A stretch of DNA of 64,000 bases, taken from NCBI RefSeq assembly GCF_030409325.1, contig NZ_JAUFPR010000002.1, forward strand, positions 1,550,001 through 1,614,000. Direction: 5' to 3'. The position numbers and the translations under genes are program-made. Numbering within the stretch: the stretch's first letter is position 1; the number at the start of each line of letters is the position of its first letter. Below are positions 35,617-45,063 of the stretch, in pieces. The DNA comes from Mucilaginibacter aquaedulcis (lineage in GTDB: Bacteria; Bacteroidota; Bacteroidia; Sphingobacteriales; Sphingobacteriaceae). A model generated the notes under the pieces. That model saw nothing but the letters and a program-made list of their open reading frames with translations. It was not told the origin of the DNA and searched no databases.

Positions 35617-36314
35617 CTAAATGTTGAGTAATTTATGGCCTTGCTCCTGGACAATTCTCGCGATTTCGGGTTTGAGCGCGTCGAAGATAGCGTCTGCTCC
35701 CTTATTGGCGACATAGGAACCGAGGATGCCGGTGAAGCGCTGATACCAGCGCTTTTTACCAAGCGGAAAGTCGGTTCTCAGTTCGCCCAGATCGTTCTTA
35801 AGTTCAGTGATAAAATCAAATATTATTTCCTGTCCGACTGTCAGCTCGTCAATCTTAATAAGCAGCGCATTGATTTTGCGGATAAGGTCATTGACTTCCT
35901 CCTGGTTAAAAGGCCTTTTGTCGATACCTTTTATACCAAGCTTTTCGAGTTCCCTGACCGCATAGAAAATTTGATTCTCAGCGCGGTTTTTTTGATGGGG
36001 CCAATCCTTATACCTAATCAACACATATTCAATTGGATTGGTATTCGTTTTTTGCTCCTCATCGTTAATTTTTTCTTTTGCATCCTGCAATTCGCTTTTT
36101 AGAAAATCAATGGTTTCTATCAGAAATATGATTTTGTCATCTTTATTGATAAACTTTTTTAGTCCGTTTATGATAAACTTTTTGTCGTCGTCGGAGGTCT
36201 GGTAATAAGAATGGAAACCATAATCCCCTCCTGTTAGATAGCGGTCTTTTTCCTCTTGACTACATCCTCAAACCTGAAAGAATTGATCAAGTCAACGAGT
36301 TCCTTTATTTCCAT
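35617..36314 (-). pseudogene. Frameshifted hypothetical gene
   Basis: An ATG at 36314 opens MEIKELVDLINSFRFEDVV, which then runs out of frame and stops at 36234. The next frame continues the protein without a start (QEEKDRYLTGGDYGFHSYYQ) through a helical region to LGSYVANKGADAIFDALKPE and a stop at 35617. The break is near 36258-36266, beside GGAAAAAG. Read through the shift, it is a soluble, largely helical protein of about 230 residues of no recognised family. Expression of only the last 157 residues would need the TTG at 36090. The frame on the other strand (35635-36102) is an antisense shadow. Confidence 0.65.
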
Positions 36315-36686
36315 TGTCTTTGTGTAAGGCTTAAATCATTAAAATTTAAACATAATCATTAATTATTTATCAATAAAATTCTCGCTGAATAACATTGTGG
36401 AAATTTCCAGGTAAGACGCCGGTGTACGATATCGTCTTGAAGCGGTTGCGCATGAATATAAATTGTTTGAATCGATAGAATACATTTTGACAGGTATGTT
36501 TTTTAAATACTATTTACACTAGAATAATTTCCGTCCCGGTACTTGGACATTTTTTTAGGAAAAGCACAACTGTTATATATATTTAGCCTGCTCAAATACT
36601 TATGCGGAATTTAACCATAATAAGGTTAAAGGCATTCAAACGAACACGGATATCGCTAAGCCCGTTTGAAAAATACTCCTGTACAA
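36315..36686. other. Intergenic region without supported gene
   Basis: This AT-rich spacer has no open frame worth calling. It contains TACGATATCGT at 36425-36435, a palindrome related to the regulon element but two bases shorter in the spacer and with no -24/-12 match at the usual distance. Confidence 0.5.
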
Positions 36687-36730
36687 ACAAAAGCCCTGAT
36701 TGCTGATCAATCAGCTATCAGGGCTTTTGT
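36687..36730. terminator. Strong intrinsic hairpin
   Basis: ACAAAAGCCCTGAT (36687-36700) pairs with ATCAGGGCTTTTGT (36717-36730), and the inner GCTGAT/ATCAGC also pairs. The stem is about 20 bp with one T-T mismatch and has A/T flanks for both directions. It separates the frameshifted gene from the secreted protein gene. Confidence 0.8.
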
Positions 36731-36789
36731 TCACTTTATATGGGGTTTGGAAAATCGGATGGTTTCCGATTAAATACTACCTTTACTTC

Positions 36790-37893
36790 ATGAAAACCTA
36801 CCTGCTATCACTATTCTTACTGGGTACCGCCCTATGTGCATCTGCTCAAAACAAATTAAGCGACCTTTACACCCTGGAGCCGGGGGATCATTATCCTCAA
36901 AATATGCCCTATGTACAACAGTGGATTACAAGGACCCTTCAGCCTATTTTTGTTCGCAATCTGCAAAGTTCAGACAACGCGCGTTCTGCTACGAAGTTCC
37001 TCAGCTTTAACCTGGCCGGGAGTTCTGCGTCGGCTTTAATGCTTCCCAACACGGGTGGCCTTCGTTTGCTATCCGGTCCTGGTCAGATCAAGGTTCAGTA
37101 CTCACAGGAGTTACTTAACTATAAGCCTTTTGATATTACCTCTTTTGATTATCAATATCAAAGTTATTTTCTGTTGGCCCGCGATGTATTGCGTATCACC
37201 ACAGATCAAATGATCGCCAATACAATGAATTTTTTTATAGAGACTGATGGCACTAAAAAGGATAAATATGACCTGTTTATTGATCATGTCAATAAACAGA
37301 TGAAGGTAAAGATGCCTTACTCTACCATCAAGCAGGTCCATGCTCTTGCCGCTGTAGTGGAAAAACAATTTCCGAAGAAGACGGCAGAGGTGATCTACAG
37401 CACTTACATACAGGGGAAGAATGATAACGAAACCAGTCAACGTTTGCAACAATTTTATAATATCACGGGCTTTTTCCAGAATGCAGTGGCAGAACGGCTT
37501 GACGATATGATGTCTCCGAAGTTGCAATTTCGGCAGGACGCGGTTCAAACCTTGGAAATACCCTTAAAGATATTGACCATCCCGGGCTTGAAAGACTCCC
37601 TGGCAAATTTCCGTGTAGAAACAGCCAAGACGGTCCTGAACTACCATGAGAGACATTTGGAGATCACTTTCACCGGTAAGCTCAGACAACAGGTGCTGAT
37701 CGTATCCCCGAAAGTAATGGATCGGGATGTGAAGACCGGCAAGTTTATTTGGGTTAAGCCGTCTCATTTGGTTACCGAAAAGGTGGATTTTAAAGAATTA
37801 CAATTGGTGGTCAGTGAAAATGGCACAAGCTTATCGGGTAGTACCCCGGAAGGTTATGTTTATCAGCTATTTGAACTACCCAGGATGCCTTAG
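36790..37893 (+). CDS. Secreted protein of unknown function, 367 aa
   Basis: I choose the ATG at 36790 because it begins a clear signal peptide (MKTYLLSLFLLGTALCASAQ), while the upstream in-frame ATG at 36700 lies in a terminator hairpin. The mature protein has a repeated helical middle (VHALAAVVEKQFPKKTAEVI) and a C-terminal part rich in strands (LEITFTGKLRQQVLIVSPKV). I see no catalytic motif or known domain. It is intact although its neighbours on both sides are decayed. Confidence 0.75.
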   Translation: MKTYLLSLFLLGTALCASAQNKLSDLYTLEPGDHYPQNMPYVQQWITRTLQPIFVRNLQSSDNARSATKFLSFNLAGSSASALMLPNTGGLRLLSGPGQIKVQYSQELLNYKPFDITSFDYQYQSYFLLARDVLRITTDQMIANTMNFFIETDGTKKDKYDLFIDHVNKQMKVKMPYSTIKQVHALAAVVEKQFPKKTAEVIYSTYIQGKNDNETSQRLQQFYNITGFFQNAVAERLDDMMSPKLQFRQDAVQTLEIPLKILTIPGLKDSLANFRVETAKTVLNYHERHLEITFTGKLRQQVLIVSPKVMDRDVKTGKFIWVKPSHLVTEKVDFKELQLVVSENGTSLSGSTPEGYVYQLFELPRMP

Positions 37894-38118
37894 ATGGGAT
37901 ATTCTACTTTATAGAGAAAAACTTACATCATAGTTCGTCAATAAATCGATTAAAAATCCCCCTTTTATCGACGGGCAAACCCGGTGATAGTCATCCTGCA
38001 CTTCAATACTGTATAACAAAGACATTAGTCCGCAATTGGACCACAATGTAATTAATTGTAATTTCACATTTTTTCACCCGTAATTACAGGCCTCTTTCTG
38101 ACCTGTAGTCTATCCGCC

Positions 38119-38515
38119 ATGAGAAAAACTATTTGCTTCTTCTTGTGCAATCTAATGATGGTCACTGCAGCAACCGCTCAGCAGGATCGGCATACCTTAC
38201 CGCGAAGGGAAATTATAGGGACTGGCTGACACCAACGGGAAGGTCATCGTTAAACCGCTGTATGTTAAAATACGCACGACGGACACCTATGGCGAGGGCG
38301 ATACAACAGGTAAATTGTTCCTCGCCAGCAAGAATGGCTTGATCAGTAACGCACGGGTTATCATGGCACCTAAATATGTTTTTCTACATGCCGATTCGGT
38401 GTTTATTAAGGAGCGCATTGCCAAATACGGATCAAATGAAGTTAAATCGTTGCTTTACAACATGCGCGGTATACGGATATCAGGTACTCACCCTACTTGC
38501 TTTGAACAGATGTAG
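38119..38515 (+). pseudogene. Degenerate WG-repeat-like secreted protein
   Basis: ATG at 38119 gives a signal peptide (MRKTICFFLCNLMMVTAATA), then the frame shifts. In the next frame the sequence GIPYREGKL, a TAG stop and GLADTNGKVIVKPLYVKI reads as a WG repeat whose Trp codon (TGG) has become TAG. It then runs on through LFLASKNGLISNARVIMAPK to a stop at 38515. One frameshift plus one nonsense change mark a dead gene. Its last 23 bases overlap the convergent end of the HlyD gene. Confidence 0.65.
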
Positions 38516-39839
38516 ATTTAATTATACAATGATACATTCTTTCAAAAAGAGGCAAGTCTTTTGTTATAATCAGTGCACGCGCTTTAAGTCCGGGCTTGTA
38601 AACCAATTTTTCGTTTTGATTTGTGATAAATCCCTTGTCTAGCTTGATTGTGCCAAGAAAACCACTATCAACAGTAACACTTGAAATATAGTCAAGACGT
38701 CCTGAAACAAAACCAACTTCCTGATATGGATAAGCGTTTAACCGCAATTGTACGCGCATTCCTGTATCGATTTTGCCAAAATTATTTTGGGAGAGGTGAA
38801 GTTCGGCATAGTAGTGAGTATCGGGAGGATTTACATATCCTAAAAGCTTTCCCTGGCTGATATATTGGCTTTTTTGAAGTGGAAGAACAAATACCAATAC
38901 CCCATCGGTAGGTGCCTGGATAATATAATTTTTTATCCAGTTGTCAACCTGACTTTTTAATGTGTACAGTGCTTGTTCAAATATCTTTTGTTGCTGATTT
39001 ATATCATGCCCTAATTGATCTATTTCCTTTTGTTTATCCAGTATAAGGTTTTGCTGAGATAACATGCTGACTTCCGCCTGTGGGACCGGCAAAAGTTTAT
39101 TCAGTAAATTTCCGCGGGCCTGCCTGTATTCCTCTGCGGTAATAACTTTTTCCTTAAATAGCGCCTCATTCATTTCAAAAGTTTTCCTCGCCAGTTCACT
39201 ATCCTTGCGATATATCTCTTTTTGCTCGCTCACCCTATCCATCATTTGTTTAAGGCCTGTGATTTCTTGATTCAGCACATTTTTTTTCTTATAATAGAAA
39301 CCATTAATGGCATAATCGTTGTAAATCTGCCACGCGGCATCAAAAGTTTGATAAGCCTCCTGCATCTCACCTAAATTATTAAGCCGTTTTTGGAATTGCT
39401 GCGAAATTTCAAGGGTTCCGTTTTTAGACACCAGTTTTAAGCTAGTTTCCAACCTGCACGATAATTCTAAAACTTCATCTGCCGATGCGGTGCTTTCCAT
39501 CAAACCGATTATTTCGCCCTGTTTTACCTGTTGCGAATTTTTAACCAGGAGTTTCATCAGTTTCCCACTTTGCCTGGCAATTATTTCTTTCGGAGCGTTT
39601 TCTGCGGTAAAAACAGCGTCACCTTCTATAATATCAGGATAGTGAATAAACCATGTTCCGATTAACAGGCATATGATCAATACTATAAAAATCAAGAGTG
39701 CCCATTTTTCCGCGAACCCCGGCTTGTGGCCGACAATCTCCATTGTGATATCTGAACGTTCCTGAAAGTTCTTGTTCGCCTCCGCATGATGAATTGTTTC
39801 TTTAAACAATGCGTTATCCTCAACGCGATCCTTATTCAT
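38493..39839 (-). CDS. HlyD-family adaptor of the lanthipeptide exporter
   Basis: This 448-residue protein has one N-terminal membrane helix (WALLIFIVLIICLLIGTWFI, about residues 48-68). A lipoyl-like half (IIARQSGKLMKLLVKNSQQV), a long coiled coil (about 170-290) and the second half (YIIQAPTDGVLVFVLPLQKS) follow. It is the periplasmic adaptor of a type I secretion system for bacteriocins. It starts 29 bp after the C39 ABC transporter stop and is the last gene of the lanthipeptide cluster. The outer-membrane channel is not in the cluster. Confidence 0.9.
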   Translation of the reverse strand: MNKDRVEDNALFKETIHHAEANKNFQERSDITMEIVGHKPGFAEKWALLIFIVLIICLLIGTWFIHYPDIIEGDAVFTAENAPKEIIARQSGKLMKLLVKNSQQVKQGEIIGLMESTASADEVLELSCRLETSLKLVSKNGTLEISQQFQKRLNNLGEMQEAYQTFDAAWQIYNDYAINGFYYKKKNVLNQEITGLKQMMDRVSEQKEIYRKDSELARKTFEMNEALFKEKVITAEEYRQARGNLLNKLLPVPQAEVSMLSQQNLILDKQKEIDQLGHDINQQQKIFEQALYTLKSQVDNWIKNYIIQAPTDGVLVFVLPLQKSQYISQGKLLGYVNPPDTHYYAELHLSQNNFGKIDTGMRVQLRLNAYPYQEVGFVSGRLDYISSVTVDSGFLGTIKLDKGFITNQNEKLVYKPGLKARALIITKDLPLFERMYHCIIKSTSVQSK

Positions 39840-39868
39840 TATCTGAAATTTAATTTAACCGGCAAATA

Positions 39869-42106
39869 TTAATTTCCAAGCTCCAGTTGATTTTTGACAA
39901 GCTCATAATATTTCTTTTTCAGATTAGTTAATTCTTCATGAGTTCCCTCCTCTGCGATTTTTCCCTTTTCTAAAACGATGATTTTGTCTGCGTTTCTAAC
40001 CGTACTCAACCGGTGCGCTACTACCACAACCGTTCGTCCTTTAAAAAAGATGTTAAGATTTTGCAGAATAGTTTTTTCATTATTGCCGTCGAGTGAGTTG
40101 GTTGCTTCGTCAAAAAAGATAAACTTAGGATCTTTATACACTGCCCTGGCAATCAGTATCCGTTGTTTTTGTCCCTGGCTCAAATTTGTTCCTTCCGCAC
40201 CGAGCTTCGTATAATAACCGTTTGGGAGTGACTCAATAAAATAATGAATATTTGCGACACGCGCGCTTTTTTGAAGATTCTGATAATCAATACTTTCAAC
40301 ACCAACCGCAATATTACGAGCAATAGTATCATTGAAGATGTAACCATCCTGTAACACTGCTCCGCATTGGCTTCTCCAGAACTGATGACCGATAAAACCC
40401 AGGTTCGTTCCTGTCTTTTTGTCTTCACCTTCAAACGGGCCAATGCGAATCTCCCCTTCATATTGTCCGTAAACTTTCAATAACAATTTTATCAGCGTGG
40501 TTTTACCGCTACCGCTGACGCCAACAATTGCGGTCACTTTACGATCAGGTATTGTTAAACTGATATTTTCAAGTACAGGTTCGTTACCGGCCCCAGGGTA
40601 AGTAAACGACAGGTTATCCAATTGTATGTTGTTCATCGCGGGCAGCTGTTGAATATAACTTCGTTCATGATTTTCTTCATTATCGAGCTGATGGATTTCG
40701 TTCAAACGCTCCATACTGATTTTGGCATCCTGAAAACTCTGTACAAAACCTACCCATTGCTGCACCGGTGTATTCAGCTGACCGATAACATATTGTATGG
40801 CCAGCATGGCTCCGAGTGTCAGTTGGCCTTCGATTACTAACCTGGCTACAAAAAAACTGATTATTATTCCCTGTACCTGATTAATAAAAGCAGCGCCGGC
40901 TGACTGAATCTGACTATAATTTAATGATTTAAAATCGAGCTTGAAGATATTTGCCTGAATATTTTCCCACTCCCATCGCTTTGGCATTTCTGCATTGTTG
41001 AGTCTTATCTCCTGCATCCCCTGAATCAGTTGCAGTGTGCTGTTATTTTCCTTTGCAGACAAATGAAAAGTTTCGTAGTTGAGTTTTCTGCGGACATTTA
41101 AAAACAATTTGACCCACAGGAAATAGAGCAAACTTCCACCGCAAAAGATAAAGAACAGCTGCATATTGTATAGGATCAGCACCGCAGCATATATCACAAA
41201 ATTAAAAACAGAAAATAGCGTGGTAAGCGCTGTTCCGGTGAGGAATCCTTGTACCGTATTATGATCACGTATGCGCTGCAGGGTATCTCCGGTATGATGA
41301 ACATCAAAGTAAGATACCGGCAGCCTGGTGAGTTTTATCCAGAAATCTGATAAAATCTGAATATTTAAAATGTTAGATATACGCAGCAGCAACCTGTTCC
41401 TTACAAAACCTATTGCGGTTTGGCTGAATGTCAGCATAAGCTGGGCAATCAGCACCATGACCACGTACTGAAGATTTTGGGCATTGATGCCGGTATCAAC
41501 AATGCTTTGGGTTAAAAACGGAAAAATCAGTGAAATAAGCGAACTGATGATTAAAGCGATAAAAACATTAACCAACTGCCATCTGGCACCATGTAGATAT
41601 TTCAAGATCAATGACCAATCAAGCTTTTGCTCTTTTTCACCTTCTGATCTGTAAAAATCAGGACCTGGCTCCATCAGTAATGCTATACCTACACGCTCAT
41701 TATCCTCATTCTTTGAAAAGGCCCATCGTGCTAAAAAATCTCTTAAAGGATATTGAACGATACCGATACCGGGATCCGCTACAGACACATAGCTTTTCCT
41801 CCACCTGCTTATTGAAATAGCGTATAATACCACGAAATGGTTTTGATTCCAGTGTAAAATACAGGGAAGGGCCGCCAGGTTCAGCTGGTCAAGATTTAAT
41901 TGGACACCTCTTGTCCTGAAACCTATTTTCTCAGCGGTTTCACTAATTCCCAACAAAGACACGCCCCTTTTATTAAACCCTGTCATTTGTCGCAGGGTAT
42001 CTGCATTATAGTGCCTCCCATAATACTTGGCTATCATCCGCAGGCAGGTTGGGCCACAATCCATGGCATTTAACTGCCTGTAAAATGTAAACTTTTTGTC
42101 CGTCAT
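39869..42106 (-). CDS. lanT: Peptidase-C39 ABC transporter (leader-cleaving exporter)
   Basis: The 745-residue length is usual for this family. The N-terminal C39 peptidase has the catalytic Cys in AMDCGPTCLRMIAKYYG, His in NQNHFVVLYAI and Asp in VSVADPGIG. A six-helix ABC membrane domain and the ATPase follow, with Walker A VGVSGSGKTT, signature LSQGQKQ and Walker B FIFFDEATNSLD. It cuts leader peptides after double Gly while exporting the product, which fits the RGGGG of the precursor encoded at 50706-50939. A 248-bp gap separates it from the upstream MG2/plug gene; I see no gene in that gap. Confidence 0.95.
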   Translation of the reverse strand: MTDKKFTFYRQLNAMDCGPTCLRMIAKYYGRHYNADTLRQMTGFNKRGVSLLGISETAEKIGFRTRGVQLNLDQLNLAALPCILHWNQNHFVVLYAISISRWRKSYVSVADPGIGIVQYPLRDFLARWAFSKNEDNERVGIALLMEPGPDFYRSEGEKEQKLDWSLILKYLHGARWQLVNVFIALIISSLISLIFPFLTQSIVDTGINAQNLQYVVMVLIAQLMLTFSQTAIGFVRNRLLLRISNILNIQILSDFWIKLTRLPVSYFDVHHTGDTLQRIRDHNTVQGFLTGTALTTLFSVFNFVIYAAVLILYNMQLFFIFCGGSLLYFLWVKLFLNVRRKLNYETFHLSAKENNSTLQLIQGMQEIRLNNAEMPKRWEWENIQANIFKLDFKSLNYSQIQSAGAAFINQVQGIIISFFVARLVIEGQLTLGAMLAIQYVIGQLNTPVQQWVGFVQSFQDAKISMERLNEIHQLDNEENHERSYIQQLPAMNNIQLDNLSFTYPGAGNEPVLENISLTIPDRKVTAIVGVSGSGKTTLIKLLLKVYGQYEGEIRIGPFEGEDKKTGTNLGFIGHQFWRSQCGAVLQDGYIFNDTIARNIAVGVESIDYQNLQKSARVANIHYFIESLPNGYYTKLGAEGTNLSQGQKQRILIARAVYKDPKFIFFDEATNSLDGNNEKTILQNLNIFFKGRTVVVVAHRLSTVRNADKIIVLEKGKIAEEGTHEELTNLKKKYYELVKNQLELGN

Positions 42107-42354
42107 TAACAGTTGGTCTCTAAAACATGCCGACCAGAAAGGCCGCCGTTTTCTTCACGCTTATTTTTTTATAAAAAAGTAATCATATATGTCATCAGCT
42201 TTCAACAGGCCCGGTAAGTGTTGAGTCGTGCTACAATAAATCAAAGGTTTCAGTTGTTGTATAAAGAAAACGGCTATCGTTCTTATTATTTTAAACACGC
42301 CGTTTCGTTGGCAGCCATTCCCTGTTTTTCCCGTATCGATACAGCCTTCTGATA

Positions 42355-45063
42355 TCAATTCACCTTATAATCATATATATACCTTCCCAATGTTCCGTTG
42401 GCATCTATACCTTCCAATGTTACTTTATAAGTCCCCTTGTTGTCTGAATTAAAATATTCAAATGATGCTTTTCCATCCTTTACAATAATGTTCGGATTCC
42501 AATAAACGGTTGTCTGACGATCTGCAGTTTTCCCGCCCGCGTAAAGGCCACTGTAATTTGGCACGTAAAATTGCCTCGCCTTATAGTATCCTTTAGGCAT
42601 CGTCGTTACTATACCTCCCGAATAAGTATTATAGATTCTGCTTTTCGGTCCCTTGGAGGTGATAATCAGAACCCCTCCGCCCCCATACATGCCGTAAATA
42701 GCTGCGGTAGCTCCCTTTAGCACCTCCACTCCTTCCACATCCTGTGGATTGATCATAGACAGGAACGACGGTTCTACTCTTGTGCCATCGAAGATAACCG
42801 TCATCGGTGTACGGGAAGTTAGCGAAGAATGCATACTTCTGATTAAGAATGCCATGCTGTCCTGTATAACCAAGCCAGCCACTTTTCCTTGCAGACACTG
42901 ATCTAAACTAACACATCCTTCCAACTGATCCGCAGTGATAATTTCATCGGCCCGACCCGCAAGGTTTGATGATCCTTCGATCGTTCTGGCCCGGCGGCCA
43001 ATAATTTTGACTTCCGAAAGCGCGATGTTTTTAGGCAGCGCATGGAGATGCCGAAGAACGTCAAACCGTTCACGATTACTCTTCAGGTAAGCGCTTAATT
43101 TTTTATTGACATTTAACTCAGTTTCCGCCGTGTTTGTGTTCTCAGCAGGCGCAAGTTGCGCTATTCCGTCTAATTCAATATCTACAAACCTGTTACCCTT
43201 GGCGGTCCTGGCCTGTACAGCAAAGTGTGTGCTATCAGGGAAACTGAGATTTTTAAAGGCAAAACGCCCGTCTGCCTCCGTAACCGTATCCATCACAAGC
43301 AAACTTCCTTGTGACGATACCAGTGTTACTTTACCTCCGTGTACAGGCTTTTTGTTTTGCGTAACCCTGCCGCTTATGGTAATTCCATCTTCCGCATCAT
43401 AGGTGAGGGCAGGGAAATTTCCGGTGAGAATTTTTTTCCAGGCAAATCTTCGCCAGCCCTGTGTCATCATCAGGTTATCTAAATGATATGCTTCCAGTGG
43501 GCTTTTTCCTGCAAAATAATAACCGGGTTGCTCTACATAGCCCTTAATATCGCCAGTCAGCAGGAGATTACTTACAATGCTGTTCCCCCCGAACGCATCT
43601 GCCTGAACTGTAGCGGCATCCGTTACAGCTACGGAAAAACTTCCAAACACCGGTTTGCCCGAACGGTCTTTTACATCCATATTCAACTTAATTTTTTCAC
43701 CCGCACCGGAGGCGTGTAGCTCATTCACAGAAACATTCAAAAAGTCCTGGTGTTTAATAAATACAAGCCGTTCTGCAACGGGCTCGTATTGCTGGTTAAA
43801 AAGGGTAAGCTGCAGTATCCCTGTAGGAAAACGACTTTTTGGAATACTGGCGCTGAAAACAGCATGATCCAGTTTGTTTTTGGATACGAATTTTACTACC
43901 GAATTGCTCTGAGCAACCAGAACAACATTTCCTCCGGCCGAGATCATAGACGGGCTCGAGCTTATTTTCACCAATAGGTTTGTGGTGTCTGAATTATCGG
44001 CCTCTAATACAAACCCTGCTGACTGCGCCTGAGGTAACGTTATTTTTTTTTCTGAGCCATCCGGGAATTTGACGATGGCCGAGTATTGCATCCCGTTGAC
44101 AGGTTGCAGCATAAAACTGCCCATTCCGGCATGTTCAGATTTAAACTCGCACATTTTTTTTTCATTGGCATCCATAATATAGCCTGAGATATTTTCACCT
44201 TTGCCATCGGGCCCGGTTGCCTTAAATGCCATCCTTGATCGGATTCCGCAGACCGAGGCTCCCCCTTCGGGAAAGAACTGAATATCCGTTGCCTTGGCCT
44301 CCGATCTCACCGGAACGCATTTATGAACCTGATGTTGTTTATCTATCTCCAAAACGGTATTTATACGCCCTGATATCAGTTTCCCCGGCAGGCTGCCAGG
44401 GAAACTGATATGTATATTCCCTTTATCGTCTGTCATAGCTTTACCTTTGACAATATTTTTCTGTCCCAATTGTACGTCATAACTTACTTCCCGACCGGCA
44501 AATACGTTTCCATCCATATCGGCATAATTGATGGTGGCATCCACCTTCGGCGACTCATGGGTTTCATATACATAATTTACAGTGGTGACGACATTGCTCG
44601 AAATCGCATTTCCTATCTGAATGGTTTGATTAAAAAAATACGCTTCATCAAAATTGCGCATGTAATTGGTGTAAGCCCTGATGCGATAATTCCCTTCCTG
44701 CAAGGTATCGGCTAACTGAAAATCTCCCCAGGAAACTCCTGCCCTCAAAGGAAGACGAAGGCTTTGCTGAATAACGTTTTGTTCATCAATCAATTCAACG
44801 TTAATAACTTTACTTAAACTTGTTAACTGATGCGATTCTGCATTCACCACATAGGCTTTAAACCAGATATTATCTCCTGTGGCGTAAAATGGTTTATCCA
44901 AATGAAGATGTATCTTTTCCTGCGGATAGGTTGTTCTGAACTTCTCCAACGCGGCAATCATCATTTTAAGCGGTTCATCTTCGGTCACTGAAGCTATTGC
45001 TATGGCAAATACAAAAATCAAACTTGCTATTATGCCAAAATGAGCTCTCATTCGTTTATTCAT
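42355..45063 (-). CDS. MG2-domain protein with TonB-receptor plug, no barrel
   Basis: This 902-residue exported protein starts with a signal peptide (FGIIASLIFVFAIAIASV). It has a macroglobulin-type MG2 domain (KIHLHLDKPFYATGDNIWFK), further beta-sandwich domains, a carboxypeptidase-regulatory-like domain (about 600-640) and a TonB plug (VEGVEVLKGATAAIYGMYGG). No 22-strand barrel follows; the protein ends about 120 residues later. Such proteins are common in Bacteroidota with unproven roles at the outer membrane. Its start overlaps the GT25/LicD stop by 4 bp, so it is translated with the lanthipeptide genes, perhaps for export or self-protection. Confidence 0.8.
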   Translation of the reverse strand: MNKRMRAHFGIIASLIFVFAIAIASVTEDEPLKMMIAALEKFRTTYPQEKIHLHLDKPFYATGDNIWFKAYVVNAESHQLTSLSKVINVELIDEQNVIQQSLRLPLRAGVSWGDFQLADTLQEGNYRIRAYTNYMRNFDEAYFFNQTIQIGNAISSNVVTTVNYVYETHESPKVDATINYADMDGNVFAGREVSYDVQLGQKNIVKGKAMTDDKGNIHISFPGSLPGKLISGRINTVLEIDKQHQVHKCVPVRSEAKATDIQFFPEGGASVCGIRSRMAFKATGPDGKGENISGYIMDANEKKMCEFKSEHAGMGSFMLQPVNGMQYSAIVKFPDGSEKKITLPQAQSAGFVLEADNSDTTNLLVKISSSPSMISAGGNVVLVAQSNSVVKFVSKNKLDHAVFSASIPKSRFPTGILQLTLFNQQYEPVAERLVFIKHQDFLNVSVNELHASGAGEKIKLNMDVKDRSGKPVFGSFSVAVTDAATVQADAFGGNSIVSNLLLTGDIKGYVEQPGYYFAGKSPLEAYHLDNLMMTQGWRRFAWKKILTGNFPALTYDAEDGITISGRVTQNKKPVHGGKVTLVSSQGSLLVMDTVTEADGRFAFKNLSFPDSTHFAVQARTAKGNRFVDIELDGIAQLAPAENTNTAETELNVNKKLSAYLKSNRERFDVLRHLHALPKNIALSEVKIIGRRARTIEGSSNLAGRADEIITADQLEGCVSLDQCLQGKVAGLVIQDSMAFLIRSMHSSLTSRTPMTVIFDGTRVEPSFLSMINPQDVEGVEVLKGATAAIYGMYGGGGVLIITSKGPKSRIYNTYSGGIVTTMPKGYYKARQFYVPNYSGLYAGGKTADRQTTVYWNPNIIVKDGKASFEYFNSDNKGTYKVTLEGIDANGTLGRYIYDYKVN

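Noticed and set aside
35635..36102. 155-residue plus-strand frame
   Set aside because: It is antisense to the frameshifted minus-strand gene, whose translated sequence is far more protein-like and continues through the frameshift.
36423..36440. TACGATATCGT palindrome upstream of the frameshifted gene
   Set aside because: The spacer between arms is two bases short and no GG-N10-GC element lies 52-55 bp away.
42161..42358. 65-residue minus-strand frame between the MG2/plug and ABC transporter genes, considered as a second precursor
   Set aside because: No leader motif, no double Gly and scattered Cys only; it overlaps the end of the MG2/plug gene.
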